A DNA stretch of 64,000 nucleotides from Amycolatopsis sp. NBC_01488. GTDB lineage: Bacteria; Actinomycetota; Actinomycetes; Mycobacteriales; Pseudonocardiaceae. This document shows, one piece after another, positions 17,501 to 25,757 of the stretch (position 1 is its first letter; every line of letters starts with the position of its first letter). Under the pieces are notes generated by a model. It ran no database searches. It was given only the letters and a program-made list of their open reading frames with translations, and was not told the origin of the DNA. The stretch lies in assembly GCF_036227105.1 (NCBI RefSeq), contig NZ_CP109434.1, positions 3,600,001 through 3,664,000 on the forward strand, given 5' to 3'. The position numbers were made by a program, and so were the translations under genes.

Positions 17501-18125
17501 ACTCGCGCAGGGACTCCCGCAGCGGGTGCTCACCGGCCAGCACGGCGAGCTCCGGCGCGAGGTCGAGGTGCCCGCCGAGGGCCAGCAGCGCCTGGGCACG
17601 CCGTTCGAGGGTGTTCAGCCGCAGCTCGGCGAGGTATTCGCGGTGCCGCTCGGCGAATCCGCCGGGCACCCCGGAAAGGGCTTCCCCTTGCCACAGCGCG
17701 AGGGCCGCGTCGAGCTCGGCGACGGCCGCCCGCGGATCACCGCGGTCGAGGTGCCGCTGCGCGGTTTCCCGGTGGCGTTCGAAGACGGCGGCGTCGAGCG
17801 CGTCCTCGTCGAGCAGCAGCGAGTACCCGGCGGGGTCCGACACGAGGACGCTGGCGGCCGACCACCGCGACCGGTCGGGTTCGAGCGCCCGCCGCAGCCC
17901 CGAGACGTAGGTGTGGACGCTGCCCTCGACGCTCGCGGGCGCGGCATCGCCCCAGACCCCCGCGATCAGCTCGGCGCGCGGGACCGCCCGCCCGGCGTTG
18001 ACCGCGAGCACGGCGAAGATCGCACGCTGACGTGCGGGACCCAGGCCGATCTCGGCCGCCCCGCGCCAGGCACGCAGAGGTCCCAGCAAGCCCACTCGCA
18101 GACCGGTGTCCGCTTCCCCTCGCAT
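14502..18125 (-). CDS. giant SARP-LAL type regulator (BTAD + ATPase + TPR + LuxR HTH)
   Basis: A 1,207-residue transcription activator. In order: an OmpR-type winged helix (about residues 8-100, LRVGLLGPLRAWRGAAEIG), a bacterial transcriptional activation domain (about 110-255), an AAA/STAND ATPase with Walker A GEAGIGKS (near residue 307) and Walker B VLVVDDLQWAD, a long helical TPR-like region, and a C-terminal GerE/LuxR helix-turn-helix (LTPIEVKIASLVAEGRSNPD). Carrying DNA-binding domains at both ends is typical of SARP-LAL hybrids that switch on secondary-metabolite or large enzyme loci. Targets are unknown. A paralogue without the C-terminal helix-turn-helix lies directly downstream of the promoter side, at 18333-21581. 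Confidence 0.88.
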   Translation of the reverse strand: MRGEADTGLRVGLLGPLRAWRGAAEIGLGPARQRAIFAVLAVNAGRAVPRAELIAGVWGDAAPASVEGSVHTYVSGLRRALEPDRSRWSAASVLVSDPAGYSLLLDEDALDAAVFERHRETAQRHLDRGDPRAAVAELDAALALWQGEALSGVPGGFAERHREYLAELRLNTLERRAQALLALGGHLDLAPELAVLAGEHPLRESLRESLMLALYRSGRPADALDVFRDARATLVGELGVEPGPALQRLHQQVLAQDAALDAPASPVEVTGHRLFGREAETARLAELVADVRAGRGRAVWIEGEAGIGKSELLTSTLPDGPGFQRLWAAADELSRRFPLQVMLECLAIDAHSADPRRAKVAKELAGEGPVRRGLGPADPVLGAVDRLLALVDELCAHSPQVLVVDDLQWADEASVLVWHRLCAATRQLPLLLVAATRPAPDRTELAQLRRGVQARDGVVLDLAPLTGEDVGRLIEDQIGAAPGPGLRELAARGAGNPLYVKEMVDVLLRAGAVEVSGGEADVDDPAEFEAPSSLVAAVDRRLDFLPARTQEVLRWGALLGMEFAVGDIAAVLGTRPSDLLEPLEEAVAANVLIDTGTQLAFRHPLLRQALYDRLLAGTRAALHRQAAEALAGIGAPVKRVAEQLVAAPATVDDWVLDWLAAHHAAVSNRAPLIAVELLERALAAGGGPRREVLLVALVKVLFRLERNPESLAQQAFDAATEPDATEEMRHIIAALKHRRGDTEGAVAILAASADDPAVPELWRVKHRQLLANFRRGDLSDLDTAEKAAYETKSFAGGDRYLTAHALQSLWLVDSVRREHDSALVHIDAAIEAVGDEHELADLHVDLLDNRVFTLQNLDRLAEADAALRAAGDIAARHAMPVGLQVSVAVHRYWEGRWDEALVELDTVTEDGPAITFYGLREPGPAALLLHGVAALIAGRRDDRAQAAAHLDAAEEYAPATGAERESFDFLLVADALAAEQRGDRARAMAVLEPILNPTYAQMMLRHQWLPTFVRLAMEQDDVVRARRALEVCEEEAAKERRPARAHAAVSWCRGLIEEDPAPLLATAEHFRAVGRRPELASVLEDAAELLAREGRLDAAHAAFEEAAEIYTALGARWDLRRAETRLRRLGVRRGALFSSIRPGHGWESLTPIEVKIASLVAEGRSNPDIAAELSLPRRTVQAHVTRLLGKLDTPSRSGVADAFRRRS

Positions 18126-18332
18126 GTCCCTGCCGTTCCCTCGGGGGACGAACCCGCCGGGGGCGGGCCCCCAGGACCCCGGCGGACATCTTCGCTGCCG
18201 ACTACTCCGGCGAGCTTACTGACGTGGCAAGCCCGGATCGGGTTGCCCGGCGACGGGGCGAGTAAGTGCCGACGCCGGCGCGCCCGGTCCGTGGTGCGGT
18301 TGCCGCGGCGGGGTGGGAGGTGGCTGGTGGTC

Positions 18333-21300
18333 TCATTCTCCGGCGCTTGCCCGGGTGCGTATCGAGTTCGCCCGTCGGATCCCGAACGGCTGCATCCGGC
18401 TCTCGGCGCGCCGCACGTCCCACACCGCGCCCATTCCCGTGTACGCCGTCAGCGCCGCGCGGAACGTCGTGCGCGCGTCGTCCAGCCGGCCCGACTCCGC
18501 CAGCAGGATCGCCGCGTCCTCGGTCGCCTTGGCCTGCTTCAGCAGCCGGCCCGCCGCGCGGTAGTGCGAAACCGCCGTCAGCACCGGCTCCGGATCGCCG
18601 GTCACCAGCCCGCGGCAGTGGGCGGCCGCCGCCGCGTGGGCTGGCGGGACCTCGCCGTCCGGGGCGAGCAGGCGCAGCGCCTGCTCGGCGCGATCGGGCG
18701 CGTCGAGCAGCAGGCTGAGCCGCACCAGGTCCGGCAGCCACTGGTGGCGGGCCGCGGGCGGGTGGTGGTCCTCCAGCAGCGGGAGCAACGCCGTCAGCGC
18801 CGCCTCGGGACGGCCGTCCTGCTCGGCCAGCAGGGCGCGGGCCGCCAGCAGGAAGTCGCCACCGTCGGGCTCGAGGCCCGGCGGCCACTGGCGGCGGCCC
18901 GCCGCGTCGAGGTGCGTCCCGGCCAGCACGCGCTGGCCGCGGTGCCCGGCGATCAGCGCGCCGACGCCGTGCACCAGCAGCGCCGAACCCGGGCTGCGCA
19001 GGACGTACGACGCCGTCTCCGCGCCGTCGCGGATCACCGCGTCCAGCTCGGCCAGCGCCGCGGACCAGCGGCCCAGCCAGTAGTAGTGCACCGCGCCGGC
19101 CAGGTGCATCTCACCCGGCACCGCGCGCGTCGCGGCGATCCGCCGGGCGGCTGCCAGCGGCTCGGCGGCCTCGTCGAGGCTGTCGAGGGTCGGCACGGAC
19201 AGCGCCGCGTCGTCCAGCGGGTGCAGCCCGGCCGGCGCCAGTACCGTCTTCTCGCCGAGCCGCTCCAGCGTGGCCAGCAGCGACTCGTGCCGCCCGCGCC
19301 ACATCTCCGGGACGTCGCTGTCGTCGAGCGTCCGCTTCAGCTCGGCCGTCGCCTCGGCGAAGTCGCCGCGCCGGTAGTAGACGTAGGCCAGGATCCAGCG
19401 CATCTCGGCGGCACGCCTGCTGTCGGACGTCCGCGCGACGACCGACCGCGCCTCCGCTTCGGGCTCCCGGCCGAGCCAGAACAGCAGCCGCGCGAGCGTC
19501 GCGGTCAGCGTCTCCCGCGCGTCCGGCGGCAGTGCGCCCTGGGTGATGGCGTGGCGCAGCAGGTCGACGGCGACGCGCGGGGTCTCGGTGGCGACCGCGC
19601 CGATGTTGTCCAGCAGCCACGTCGTCACCCACGGGTCGACCTGCGCGGGCGCGGCCGCGAGCTGCTCGGCGACGCGGTCGGCGGGGGCGCGCGCGGCGGC
19701 GAACGCCTCGGCCAGCTGCCGGTGCAGTGCCACCCGCATCGCCGCGGGCGTCTTTTCGTAGAGCACCCGGCGCACCAGCGGGTGCCGGAACGCCAGCCGG
19801 TCGCCCGACTCGACGAGCACCCCGGACGTGATCGCCTCGTCGACCGCGCCGACCAGCGCCGTCGGCGGCCGCTCGGTGGCGACGGCGATGTCCGACAGCG
19901 AGAACTCCCGGCCGAGCAGCGCGGCCCAGCGCAGCGTGTCGCGGGTGCCGCTGGAGAGGAAGCTCAGGTACAGCGTGATCCGCGACCCCAGCGGCGCCGG
20001 GATGGTCTGGCACGAGTTGCCGTCCAGGTGCGCGTGGACGCCGTCGAGCACGATCATCGAGTGCGCCAGCAACGTTTCGACGATTTCCTTGACGTAGCGC
20101 GGGTTCCCGGACCCGTAGGAGACCAGCGTCCGCAGCCCGGGCCCGGGTGGCGCGCCCGCCAGTTCGGTGGCCAGCTCATGCGTCTCGGCCTCGGCCAGCG
20201 GCGGCAGCGCGAGCACGGTGGTGACATCGTTGTCGAGCTCGGCTCTCAGCTCGTCGAGTGCGGCCGGTCGTGGCACCGGCCGGCATGCGCCGACCAGCAG
20301 CAGCGGCAGCTCCCGCGTCTCCCGGCTGAGGTACCGCCAGACGCGCAACGTCGTGTCGTCGGCCCAGTGCAGGTCGTCGACCGCGAGCACCAGCGGCGCC
20401 TCCACGCACAGCTCGCGGACCAGCCCGAGCAGGCCGTCGACCGGGTCTTCACCGGACCGCTCGGCGAGCCGGGCGGCCAGGTTCGCGCGGCGCTCGTCGG
20501 TGGCGCGCGGGTGCACGCCCAGCGCGTCGAGCAGCGGCCGCAGGGCGAACCGCTGGTCCAGCGCGTCGGCCGCGGCGAACGCGGGCCGGAAGTCCTGGGC
20601 CATGGCGAGCAGCTCGGCCAGCAGCGCCGTCCGGCCACTGCCCGGTTCGCCTTCGAGCCACAGCGAATGCCCGGTGCCCGCACCCAGCTCGGCGACGGCT
20701 TCGCGCAGCCGGGCCAGCTCGGCGTCCCGGCCGACGAAGACGTCGGCCCGCTCCGGCATCGACGTGACGGGCGACCGCGGCACGCGCACGGCAGGCGGCG
20801 GTTTCGGGGCCGGCTTCGCCACCAGCTCGTCGTGGAGCCGCCGCAGGGCCGGCCCCGGCTCGGTGCCCGACGACTCGACGAGCCGGTCGCGGACGTCGGC
20901 GTAGACCGCGACCGCCTCGGTCCGCCGGTCGGAGCGGGCGAGGGCACGCATGAGCAGGCCGCGCAGCGTCTCGCGGAACGGGTGTTCGCGGGTCAGCGCG
21001 GTCAGCTCGGCGATGAGCTCGGCGTGCCCGCCCGATTCGAGGACGAGCTCGGCGCGCCGCTCGATCGTCGCCAGCCGCACCTCGGCCAGCCGCGCGCGCT
21101 GGGCGGCCGCGAACGGCCCGGGCAGGCCCGACAGCGGGACGCCGTGCCAGAGGTCGAGGGCTTCGTCGAGGACTTCGCGCGCCCCGCGCGCATCGCCGGC
21201 CGACTGCTTGCGCTGGGCCAGTTCCCGCAGGGTCTCGAAGCGGTGGACGTCGATCGCGGCGGCGTCCAGGCGGAGCGAGTAGCCGGACCCGATCGACGCG

Positions 21301-21581
21301 AGCAGCTGCGGGCCCTCGCCCTTGGCGCGGCCGGGTTCGAGCACGCGGCGCAGGCCGGAGACGTAGGTGTAGATGGAGCCCTGCGCGCTCTGCGGCGGCG
21401 CCTCGCCCCAGACGGCGTCGATCAGCTCCTCGCGCGAAACCGTGCGGTTCGGGTTCATCGCGAGGGCCGCGAGAACCGTCCGACGGTGCGCGGAGCCGAG
21501 GTCGAGCTCCGTTTCGCCCCGCCACGCCTTCACCGGGCCCAGGAGCTGGAGTCTCGGTGCGGAGCCGTCCGCAGCCGACAT
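18333..21581 (-). CDS. BTAD/ATPase regulator lacking the C-terminal LuxR domain
   Basis: A 1,082-residue paralogue of the neighbouring regulator. The order is winged helix (LQLLGPVKAWRGETELDLGS), BTAD (about residues 105-250), ATPase and TPR-like helices. The Walker A motif reads GEPGSGRTAL, with Arg in place of the usual Lys, so nucleotide hydrolysis may be weak or lost; Walker B VLAVDDLHWAD is normal. It ends RANSIRTRASAGE with no LuxR helix-turn-helix. It is transcribed ahead of and towards the SARP-LAL gene across a 207-base gap, and diverges from the WXG100-like pair. Confidence 0.87.
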   Translation of the reverse strand: MSAADGSAPRLQLLGPVKAWRGETELDLGSAHRRTVLAALAMNPNRTVSREELIDAVWGEAPPQSAQGSIYTYVSGLRRVLEPGRAKGEGPQLLASIGSGYSLRLDAAAIDVHRFETLRELAQRKQSAGDARGAREVLDEALDLWHGVPLSGLPGPFAAAQRARLAEVRLATIERRAELVLESGGHAELIAELTALTREHPFRETLRGLLMRALARSDRRTEAVAVYADVRDRLVESSGTEPGPALRRLHDELVAKPAPKPPPAVRVPRSPVTSMPERADVFVGRDAELARLREAVAELGAGTGHSLWLEGEPGSGRTALLAELLAMAQDFRPAFAAADALDQRFALRPLLDALGVHPRATDERRANLAARLAERSGEDPVDGLLGLVRELCVEAPLVLAVDDLHWADDTTLRVWRYLSRETRELPLLLVGACRPVPRPAALDELRAELDNDVTTVLALPPLAEAETHELATELAGAPPGPGLRTLVSYGSGNPRYVKEIVETLLAHSMIVLDGVHAHLDGNSCQTIPAPLGSRITLYLSFLSSGTRDTLRWAALLGREFSLSDIAVATERPPTALVGAVDEAITSGVLVESGDRLAFRHPLVRRVLYEKTPAAMRVALHRQLAEAFAAARAPADRVAEQLAAAPAQVDPWVTTWLLDNIGAVATETPRVAVDLLRHAITQGALPPDARETLTATLARLLFWLGREPEAEARSVVARTSDSRRAAEMRWILAYVYYRRGDFAEATAELKRTLDDSDVPEMWRGRHESLLATLERLGEKTVLAPAGLHPLDDAALSVPTLDSLDEAAEPLAAARRIAATRAVPGEMHLAGAVHYYWLGRWSAALAELDAVIRDGAETASYVLRSPGSALLVHGVGALIAGHRGQRVLAGTHLDAAGRRQWPPGLEPDGGDFLLAARALLAEQDGRPEAALTALLPLLEDHHPPAARHQWLPDLVRLSLLLDAPDRAEQALRLLAPDGEVPPAHAAAAAHCRGLVTGDPEPVLTAVSHYRAAGRLLKQAKATEDAAILLAESGRLDDARTTFRAALTAYTGMGAVWDVRRAESRMQPFGIRRANSIRTRASAGE

Positions 21582-21768
21582 CGGTCTCCCTTCGTGCGCT
21601 GACGAGCTGACGAACCGTCACGCGCCGGATGCCTGACGTGAGCATACGCGGCCGCCGTGAACCGGCAGGCAAGGATGGCGGACATTCGGGCAACGGCACA
21701 CGGGCGGGGTTCCGCCGCGCCGCGGCGTGCGCGACGCTCGGGTCGCCGAGACCTCGAGGAGCCCGAAA

Positions 21769-22026
21769 ATGGCCACAGCCGAGCCGACGGACGACATGAA
21801 GCAGGCCGCCGCCCGCATCGCGTACGCCCTCGACGCGGCCGGCTCGCACCTGCGCGACGTCAACAGCGACATGGCGATGGTGCAGGCGTCGTGGCGCGGC
21901 GAGGCGTCGGTGCGCTTCGGCCAGGCGATGAGCGACTGGGAGCAGGAGTTCGACGTGATCCTTTCGCGGCTGGTCCGGCTGCTCGAGACGACCGGCGGCC
22001 GCGTGCCCCGGCAGCGGCGGTCATGA
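21769..22026 (+). CDS. WXG100-like protein
   Basis: An 85-residue helical-hairpin protein with the turn ASWRGEA (W-x-G). The ATG at 21769 follows GAGGA. Size and motif fit the ESX/type VII substrate family. It overlaps the next gene by ATGA, so the two are probably made in equal amounts and pair as a heterodimer, as EsxA/EsxB-type proteins do. No secretion ATPase (EccC) is in the window. Confidence 0.75.
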   Translation: MATAEPTDDMKQAAARIAYALDAAGSHLRDVNSDMAMVQASWRGEASVRFGQAMSDWEQEFDVILSRLVRLLETTGGRVPRQRRS

Positions 22027-22277
22027 CGCGGCACGAGGTCTACTTCGGCTTCGCCGATCTGGTGCTGGACCGGATGGGGGAGATCACCGGCGAGCTGGGC
22101 GACCTGCTCGCCGAGCTGGAGTCCACTGTGGAGCCGGGGCTGGCCGGCTGGAGCGGCGAGGCGCGGGAGGAGTACCTGCGCGCGAAGCGCGACTGGGGCC
22201 GGGCGGCGGAGCGGATGCCGGGCTGCCTGGAGCGGGCGCGGGAGGCGTTCGGCGAGCTGGGCCGCGGCGTCCGGTGA
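22023..22277 (+). CDS. second WXG100-like protein
   Basis: An 84-residue helical protein with GWSGEAREEYLRAKRDW, a W-x-G turn followed by the amphipathic helix seen in type VII partners. Its ATG overlaps the stop of the preceding WXG100-like gene. The stop codon lies in the first bases of a 30-base palindrome that precedes the LuxR-type regulator gene. Confidence 0.72.
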   Translation: MTRHEVYFGFADLVLDRMGEITGELGDLLAELESTVEPGLAGWSGEAREEYLRAKRDWGRAAERMPGCLERAREAFGELGRGVR

Positions 22278-22306
22278 TTCCGTCTTCACGCGCGTGAAGA
22301 CGGAAT
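22277..22306. promoter_or_regulatory. 30-base perfect palindrome before the second luxR-type gene
   Basis: ATTCCGTCTTCACG (22277-22290), CG, then the exact complement (22293-22306) make a 30-base palindrome without a loop. At its core is CTTCAC-N4-GTGAAG. A further GTGAAG half-site follows near 22316. It lies 38 bases before the start at 22344. As DNA it could be a dimer operator; as RNA it could also end transcription of the WXG100-like pair. Confidence 0.6.
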
Positions 22307-22343
22307 AGGGAAGGCGTGAAGACCGGCCGTCCACACTGCTGCC

Positions 22344-22946
22344 ATGAAGCCCGTCGAAGTGACCGTCCTCGCCTCGGACCCGATCACGCACGCCGGCGCG
22401 GTGACCCTGCTCGAAGCCCATCCGGACGTCCGGGTCACCGACCTCGTGCCCGACGTGCTGCTGGTGATGGAGGACCACGTCACCGAGGCGGTGCTGGGCG
22501 AGGTCCGCGCGGCGAAGGCGTCGCACGTCGTGCTGGTGGTCGAGCACTTCCGCGAGAGCGACCTGATGTCGGTGCTGGAGAGCGGCGTCGTGGCGATCCT
22601 GCCGCGCCGCGAGACGGGCGGCGCCGAGTTGGTGACAGCGGTGCTCGCCGCGGGCGACGGCACGGCGAACCTGCCGCCGCGGCTGCAGGGGGCGCTGCTT
22701 TCGCAGGTCCAGCGGATGCGCAAGGACGTCCTGGAGCCGAACGGGCTGACGCTGTCCGGGCTCGCCGCGCGCGAGTGCGACGTGCTGCGGCTGGTCGCCG
22801 AGGGCTTCGGGACCGAAGAGATCGCCGCGAAGCTGTGCTACTCGGAGCGGACCGTGAAGAACGTCCTCTACGGCCTGATGACGCGTTGCGGCCTCAACAA
22901 CCGCGCCCACGCCGTCGCCTACGCGCTGCGGGCGGGCGCGATCTGA
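22344..22946 (+). CDS. LuxR/NarL-type regulator, paralogue of the 9.5 kb gene
   Basis: A 200-residue regulator sharing the architecture and the recognition helix (KLCYSERTVKNV) of the gene at 9503-10081. The receiver-like half (VEVTVLASDPITHAGAVTLL) again lacks a clear phospho-acceptor: the strand reads VPDVLLVMEDHV. The C-terminus ends RAHAVAYALRAGAI, like the paralogue. It follows two WXG100-like genes and precedes an amidase gene. The matching upstream palindromes of the two paralogues suggest self-control or cross-control. Confidence 0.83.
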   Translation: MKPVEVTVLASDPITHAGAVTLLEAHPDVRVTDLVPDVLLVMEDHVTEAVLGEVRAAKASHVVLVVEHFRESDLMSVLESGVVAILPRRETGGAELVTAVLAAGDGTANLPPRLQGALLSQVQRMRKDVLEPNGLTLSGLAARECDVLRLVAEGFGTEEIAAKLCYSERTVKNVLYGLMTRCGLNNRAHAVAYALRAGAI

Positions 22947-22985
22947 GCCGGTTTTCCGGCCGTTCGGTGGGCTAGTGTCTCGATC

Positions 22986-24311
22986 ATGGTGTCCACCGCA
23001 GCGGAGATCGCGGCTTCCGTCCGGGCCGGGAAGCTCGACCCGGTCCAGGTGACCAAGGAAGCGCTCGACCGGATCGCCGCGGCGGACGGCGTCGTCGGCG
23101 CGTTCCGCCGGGTGCGCGCCGAGGAGGCCCTCGCGGAGGCCGCTTCGGTGGCCGCGCGGCCCGATCTGGCGTCGCTGCCGCTGGCCGGGGTGCCCGTCGC
23201 CGTCAAGGACGTCACGGAGATCGCGGGCGAGTACGCGTCGCACGGTTCGCTGGCGGGGCCGGCTTCGCCTGCCGAGGAGGACGGGGTGATCGCGGCGCGG
23301 CTGCGGGCGGCCGGCGCGGTGCTCGTCGGGCTGACGCGGGTGCCGGAGCTGTGCGTCTGGCCGATGAGCGACACGCCGGACGGCATCGCCCGCAACCCCT
23401 GGGACCCGACGTACGCGTCGGGCGGCTCGTCCGGCGGCAGTGCCGCGGCGGTCGCGGCCGGGCTGGTCCCGCTGGCGCACGGAACGGACGGCATGGGTTC
23501 GGTCCGGCTGCCGGCGGCGATGTGCGGGCTGGTCGGGCTGAAGCCGGGCGCGGACCTGCTGGCCGAGGGCGGCTGGTTCGGCATGTCGGTGCACGGCCCG
23601 CTGGCCACGACGGTCGCCGACGCGGCGTTGCTGGTCTCGGTGCTGGCCGGGGATCCTTCGCTGGCGGTCGTTTCGTCGCCGCCGGCTTCGCGGATCGCGA
23701 TGTCGACGACGGTGCCGCTGCTGCACACGCCGGTGCCTCGCGAACTGGTTGCAGCGGTGTCCCAGGCGGCCGGGCTGCTGGCGTCGGCGGGCCATTCGGT
23801 TTCGCCTGACGCCCCGCGCTACCCGGCGTCGATGGTGCTGGGCATGACGGCCCGCTGGTGCGCGGGGCCGGCTCGGCAGGCCGCGGACTTCGACTTCACG
23901 CGGTTCCAGCGGCGAACCCGCACGCACGTGCGGGTGGGGCGGTTCCTCGAGCGAGCGGGCCTGATCCGTGCGCGAACGCGGGACCGGTGGGTCTCCCGGG
24001 CGTCGGAGTTCTTCGCGTCCCACGATGTCTTGATGACGCCGACGCTGTCGCACTGGCCGGTGAAGGCGGGCCGCTGGCACGAGCGCCGCTGGCTGGCGAA
24101 CGTCCTGCCGTCGACGCGCCTGGCGGGCTTCACGGGCCAGTGGAACCTGGCGGGCTACCCGGCGATCACGGTCCCGATCGGCCGGTCGGCCCGGTCGGGC
24201 CTGCCGACGTCGGTCCAGCTGGTGACGAAGCCGGGCGGCGAGTCGCTGCTGCTGGGACTGGCGGCCCAGCTGGAGGCCGCGAATCCGTGGCCGAGGACCG
24301 CCCGCGGCTGA
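22986..24311 (+). CDS. amidase signature family enzyme
   Basis: A 441-residue hydrolase with the Ser-cisSer-Lys triad of the amidase signature family: Lys74 in VAVKDV, the cis-Ser in GGSSGGS (about residue 148) and the nucleophile Ser172 in DGMGSVRLPA. The usual DTGGSIR motif is altered to DGMGSVR. It probably hydrolyses a small amide or acts in nitrogen salvage. There are no GatB or GatA partners here, so it is not the tRNA amidotransferase. It converges on the DivIVA-like gene with a bidirectional terminator between them. Confidence 0.87.
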   Translation: MVSTAAEIAASVRAGKLDPVQVTKEALDRIAAADGVVGAFRRVRAEEALAEAASVAARPDLASLPLAGVPVAVKDVTEIAGEYASHGSLAGPASPAEEDGVIAARLRAAGAVLVGLTRVPELCVWPMSDTPDGIARNPWDPTYASGGSSGGSAAAVAAGLVPLAHGTDGMGSVRLPAAMCGLVGLKPGADLLAEGGWFGMSVHGPLATTVADAALLVSVLAGDPSLAVVSSPPASRIAMSTTVPLLHTPVPRELVAAVSQAAGLLASAGHSVSPDAPRYPASMVLGMTARWCAGPARQAADFDFTRFQRRTRTHVRVGRFLERAGLIRARTRDRWVSRASEFFASHDVLMTPTLSHWPVKAGRWHERRWLANVLPSTRLAGFTGQWNLAGYPAITVPIGRSARSGLPTSVQLVTKPGGESLLLGLAAQLEAANPWPRTARG

Positions 24312-24433
24312 CGTTGTCCACAACGTCCGCCAGTGGGGGACAACTCGGGTCCGCGGCGCGGCCGAGCACCGGAACCGTCGGTGGCCGCCGATAGCGTGGA
24401 AAACGGGGGCTGCTCAGCCCCGGAACGCACGAA

Positions 24434-24464
24434 AAGGCCGCCCCGAAACATTCGAGGCGGCCTT
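24434..24464. terminator. bidirectional terminator between amidase and DivIVA-like gene
   Basis: AAGGCCGCC (24434-24442) and GGCGGCCTT (24456-24464) form a nine-base stem, with A and T residues at the foot of the stem on either strand. It lies ten bases beyond the stop codon of the leftward coiled-coil gene. Confidence 0.7.
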
Positions 24465-24474
24465 CGCGCAAACC

Positions 24475-25641
24475 TCAGGAACCCGGCTTGCTCGCGGTCG
24501 GCGACAGCGGCTTCACGCCGTTTCCGTTCCCGTTCGCCGGCTTGGTCGCGGGGCCGTTCTGCTTCGGGGCGTTCCCCGGCTTCGCGACCGGCTTGGGCGC
24601 CGGGGCCGCCGCGGCCTTCACCGCGGGCTTGGCCGCCGCCGGGATCGACGGCTGGACCACCGGCACCACCGGTGTCGAAGGCGTGGTCGGGGATTCGGCC
24701 GGAGAGTCGCCGCCCACGAGCTTGGACGCCTGGGGGATCACCGCTTCCTCCGGCAGCGTCGCCAGCTGCGTCTCGCTGCGGTTGAGGATGTCCTCCGCCG
24801 CCGCGAGGCTCTTGCGCGCCTGCTCGCGGATCTCCGCCAGGCGCTCGACTTTGCGGTTGGCCGCCGTCGTGCGCTGGGCCGCCTGCGTGGTCGCCTCGTC
24901 GAGACGGCGGCGGGCTTCCGCCGTGGCCTCGTCGAGCCGCCGCTTGGCCTCGGCCGTCGCCTCCGCGAGCCGCCGCTCGGCCTGGTTCTTGCTCGCCGTG
25001 CGCTGGTCGGCGACGTGCTTCTCCAGCGCCGCCTTCTGGGCCGCCTGCGACGACTCGAACTCGCGCTCGATCTTCCGCCGCTTCCGCTCGGCCTCGTTGT
25101 CCAGCAGCTCGCGCCGCTGGGCCGCCTCGACGGTCAGCCGCTGCACCTCCGCGCGCGTCTCGGCGAGCGCGTTCTCGTGCTCCGAGTGCAGCAGGTCGGC
25201 CTGCTTGTCCAGCTCCGCGACGAGCTTCGTGTACCGCTCGCGCAGCTTCGTCGACGCCTCGGTCGAGCCCGCCCACGTCTTCTCCGCGGCGGCCTCGGCA
25301 CGCTTGATGATCTCGTCCGCGCGGGCCTGCGCGAGCGTGACCGTCCGCTGCATCCGCTCGTCGAGGTCCTCGAGCCGCTCCGGCGGCTTCTTCAGCTCCT
25401 CGATGCGCGCCTCCAGCGACGCCACCTGCGACCGGGCCGACTCGGCGTCGCGCGCGGCGGCGGCGGCCTGCGCGGCGGCGGCGTCGCGTTCGCTGAGCAC
25501 GCGACGCAGCTGCGCCTCGACATGGTCGAGGTACTGGCGGACTTCGTTGCGGTCGAAGCCGTGCCAGGCCTGTGTGTACTCACGACGAAGGGGGAGAAGG
25601 CCGTTGAGGGCGGTTGCGGCGGGGTCGCGCTCAGGAACCAT
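24475..25641 (-). CDS. DivIVA-like coiled-coil protein
   Basis: A 388-residue protein. The N-terminal segment RREYTQAWHGFDRNEVRQYL resembles the DivIVA membrane-targeting start. A long heptad-rich coiled coil follows (about residues 40-290), with direct repeats of the type AEAKRRLDEATAEARRRLDEA, and then a disordered Ala/Pro-rich tail. Such proteins act at curved membrane at poles or septa and organise growth or cargo. It is not the canonical Wag31, which is shorter and lies in the dcw cluster. The ATG at 25641 has no clear ribosome site, so the transcript may be leaderless. Confidence 0.75.
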   Translation of the reverse strand: MVPERDPAATALNGLLPLRREYTQAWHGFDRNEVRQYLDHVEAQLRRVLSERDAAAAQAAAAARDAESARSQVASLEARIEELKKPPERLEDLDERMQRTVTLAQARADEIIKRAEAAAEKTWAGSTEASTKLRERYTKLVAELDKQADLLHSEHENALAETRAEVQRLTVEAAQRRELLDNEAERKRRKIEREFESSQAAQKAALEKHVADQRTASKNQAERRLAEATAEAKRRLDEATAEARRRLDEATTQAAQRTTAANRKVERLAEIREQARKSLAAAEDILNRSETQLATLPEEAVIPQASKLVGGDSPAESPTTPSTPVVPVVQPSIPAAAKPAVKAAAAPAPKPVAKPGNAPKQNGPATKPANGNGNGVKPLSPTASKPGS

Positions 25642-25757
25642 GCGCCCGACCGTACCTGGGCACGGTCCGCTTACGCCCTTCGGCTTAACAAATCACCAAC
25701 ACGTGTCGCGGCCGCGGCGGCGCGTCGCCGGAATGGCCGCACCCCGGAAACCCTCAG

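Noticed and set aside
17376..21602. A 1,408-codon plus-strand frame opposite the BTAD regulators
   Set aside because: It mirrors the minus-strand regulator with complementary codons and has no domain, no ribosome site and the usual shadow composition.
21769..22277. A full type VII secretion locus around the WXG100-like pair
   Set aside because: No EccB, EccC, EccD or mycosin gene is present in this window, so only the small substrate-like proteins can be claimed.
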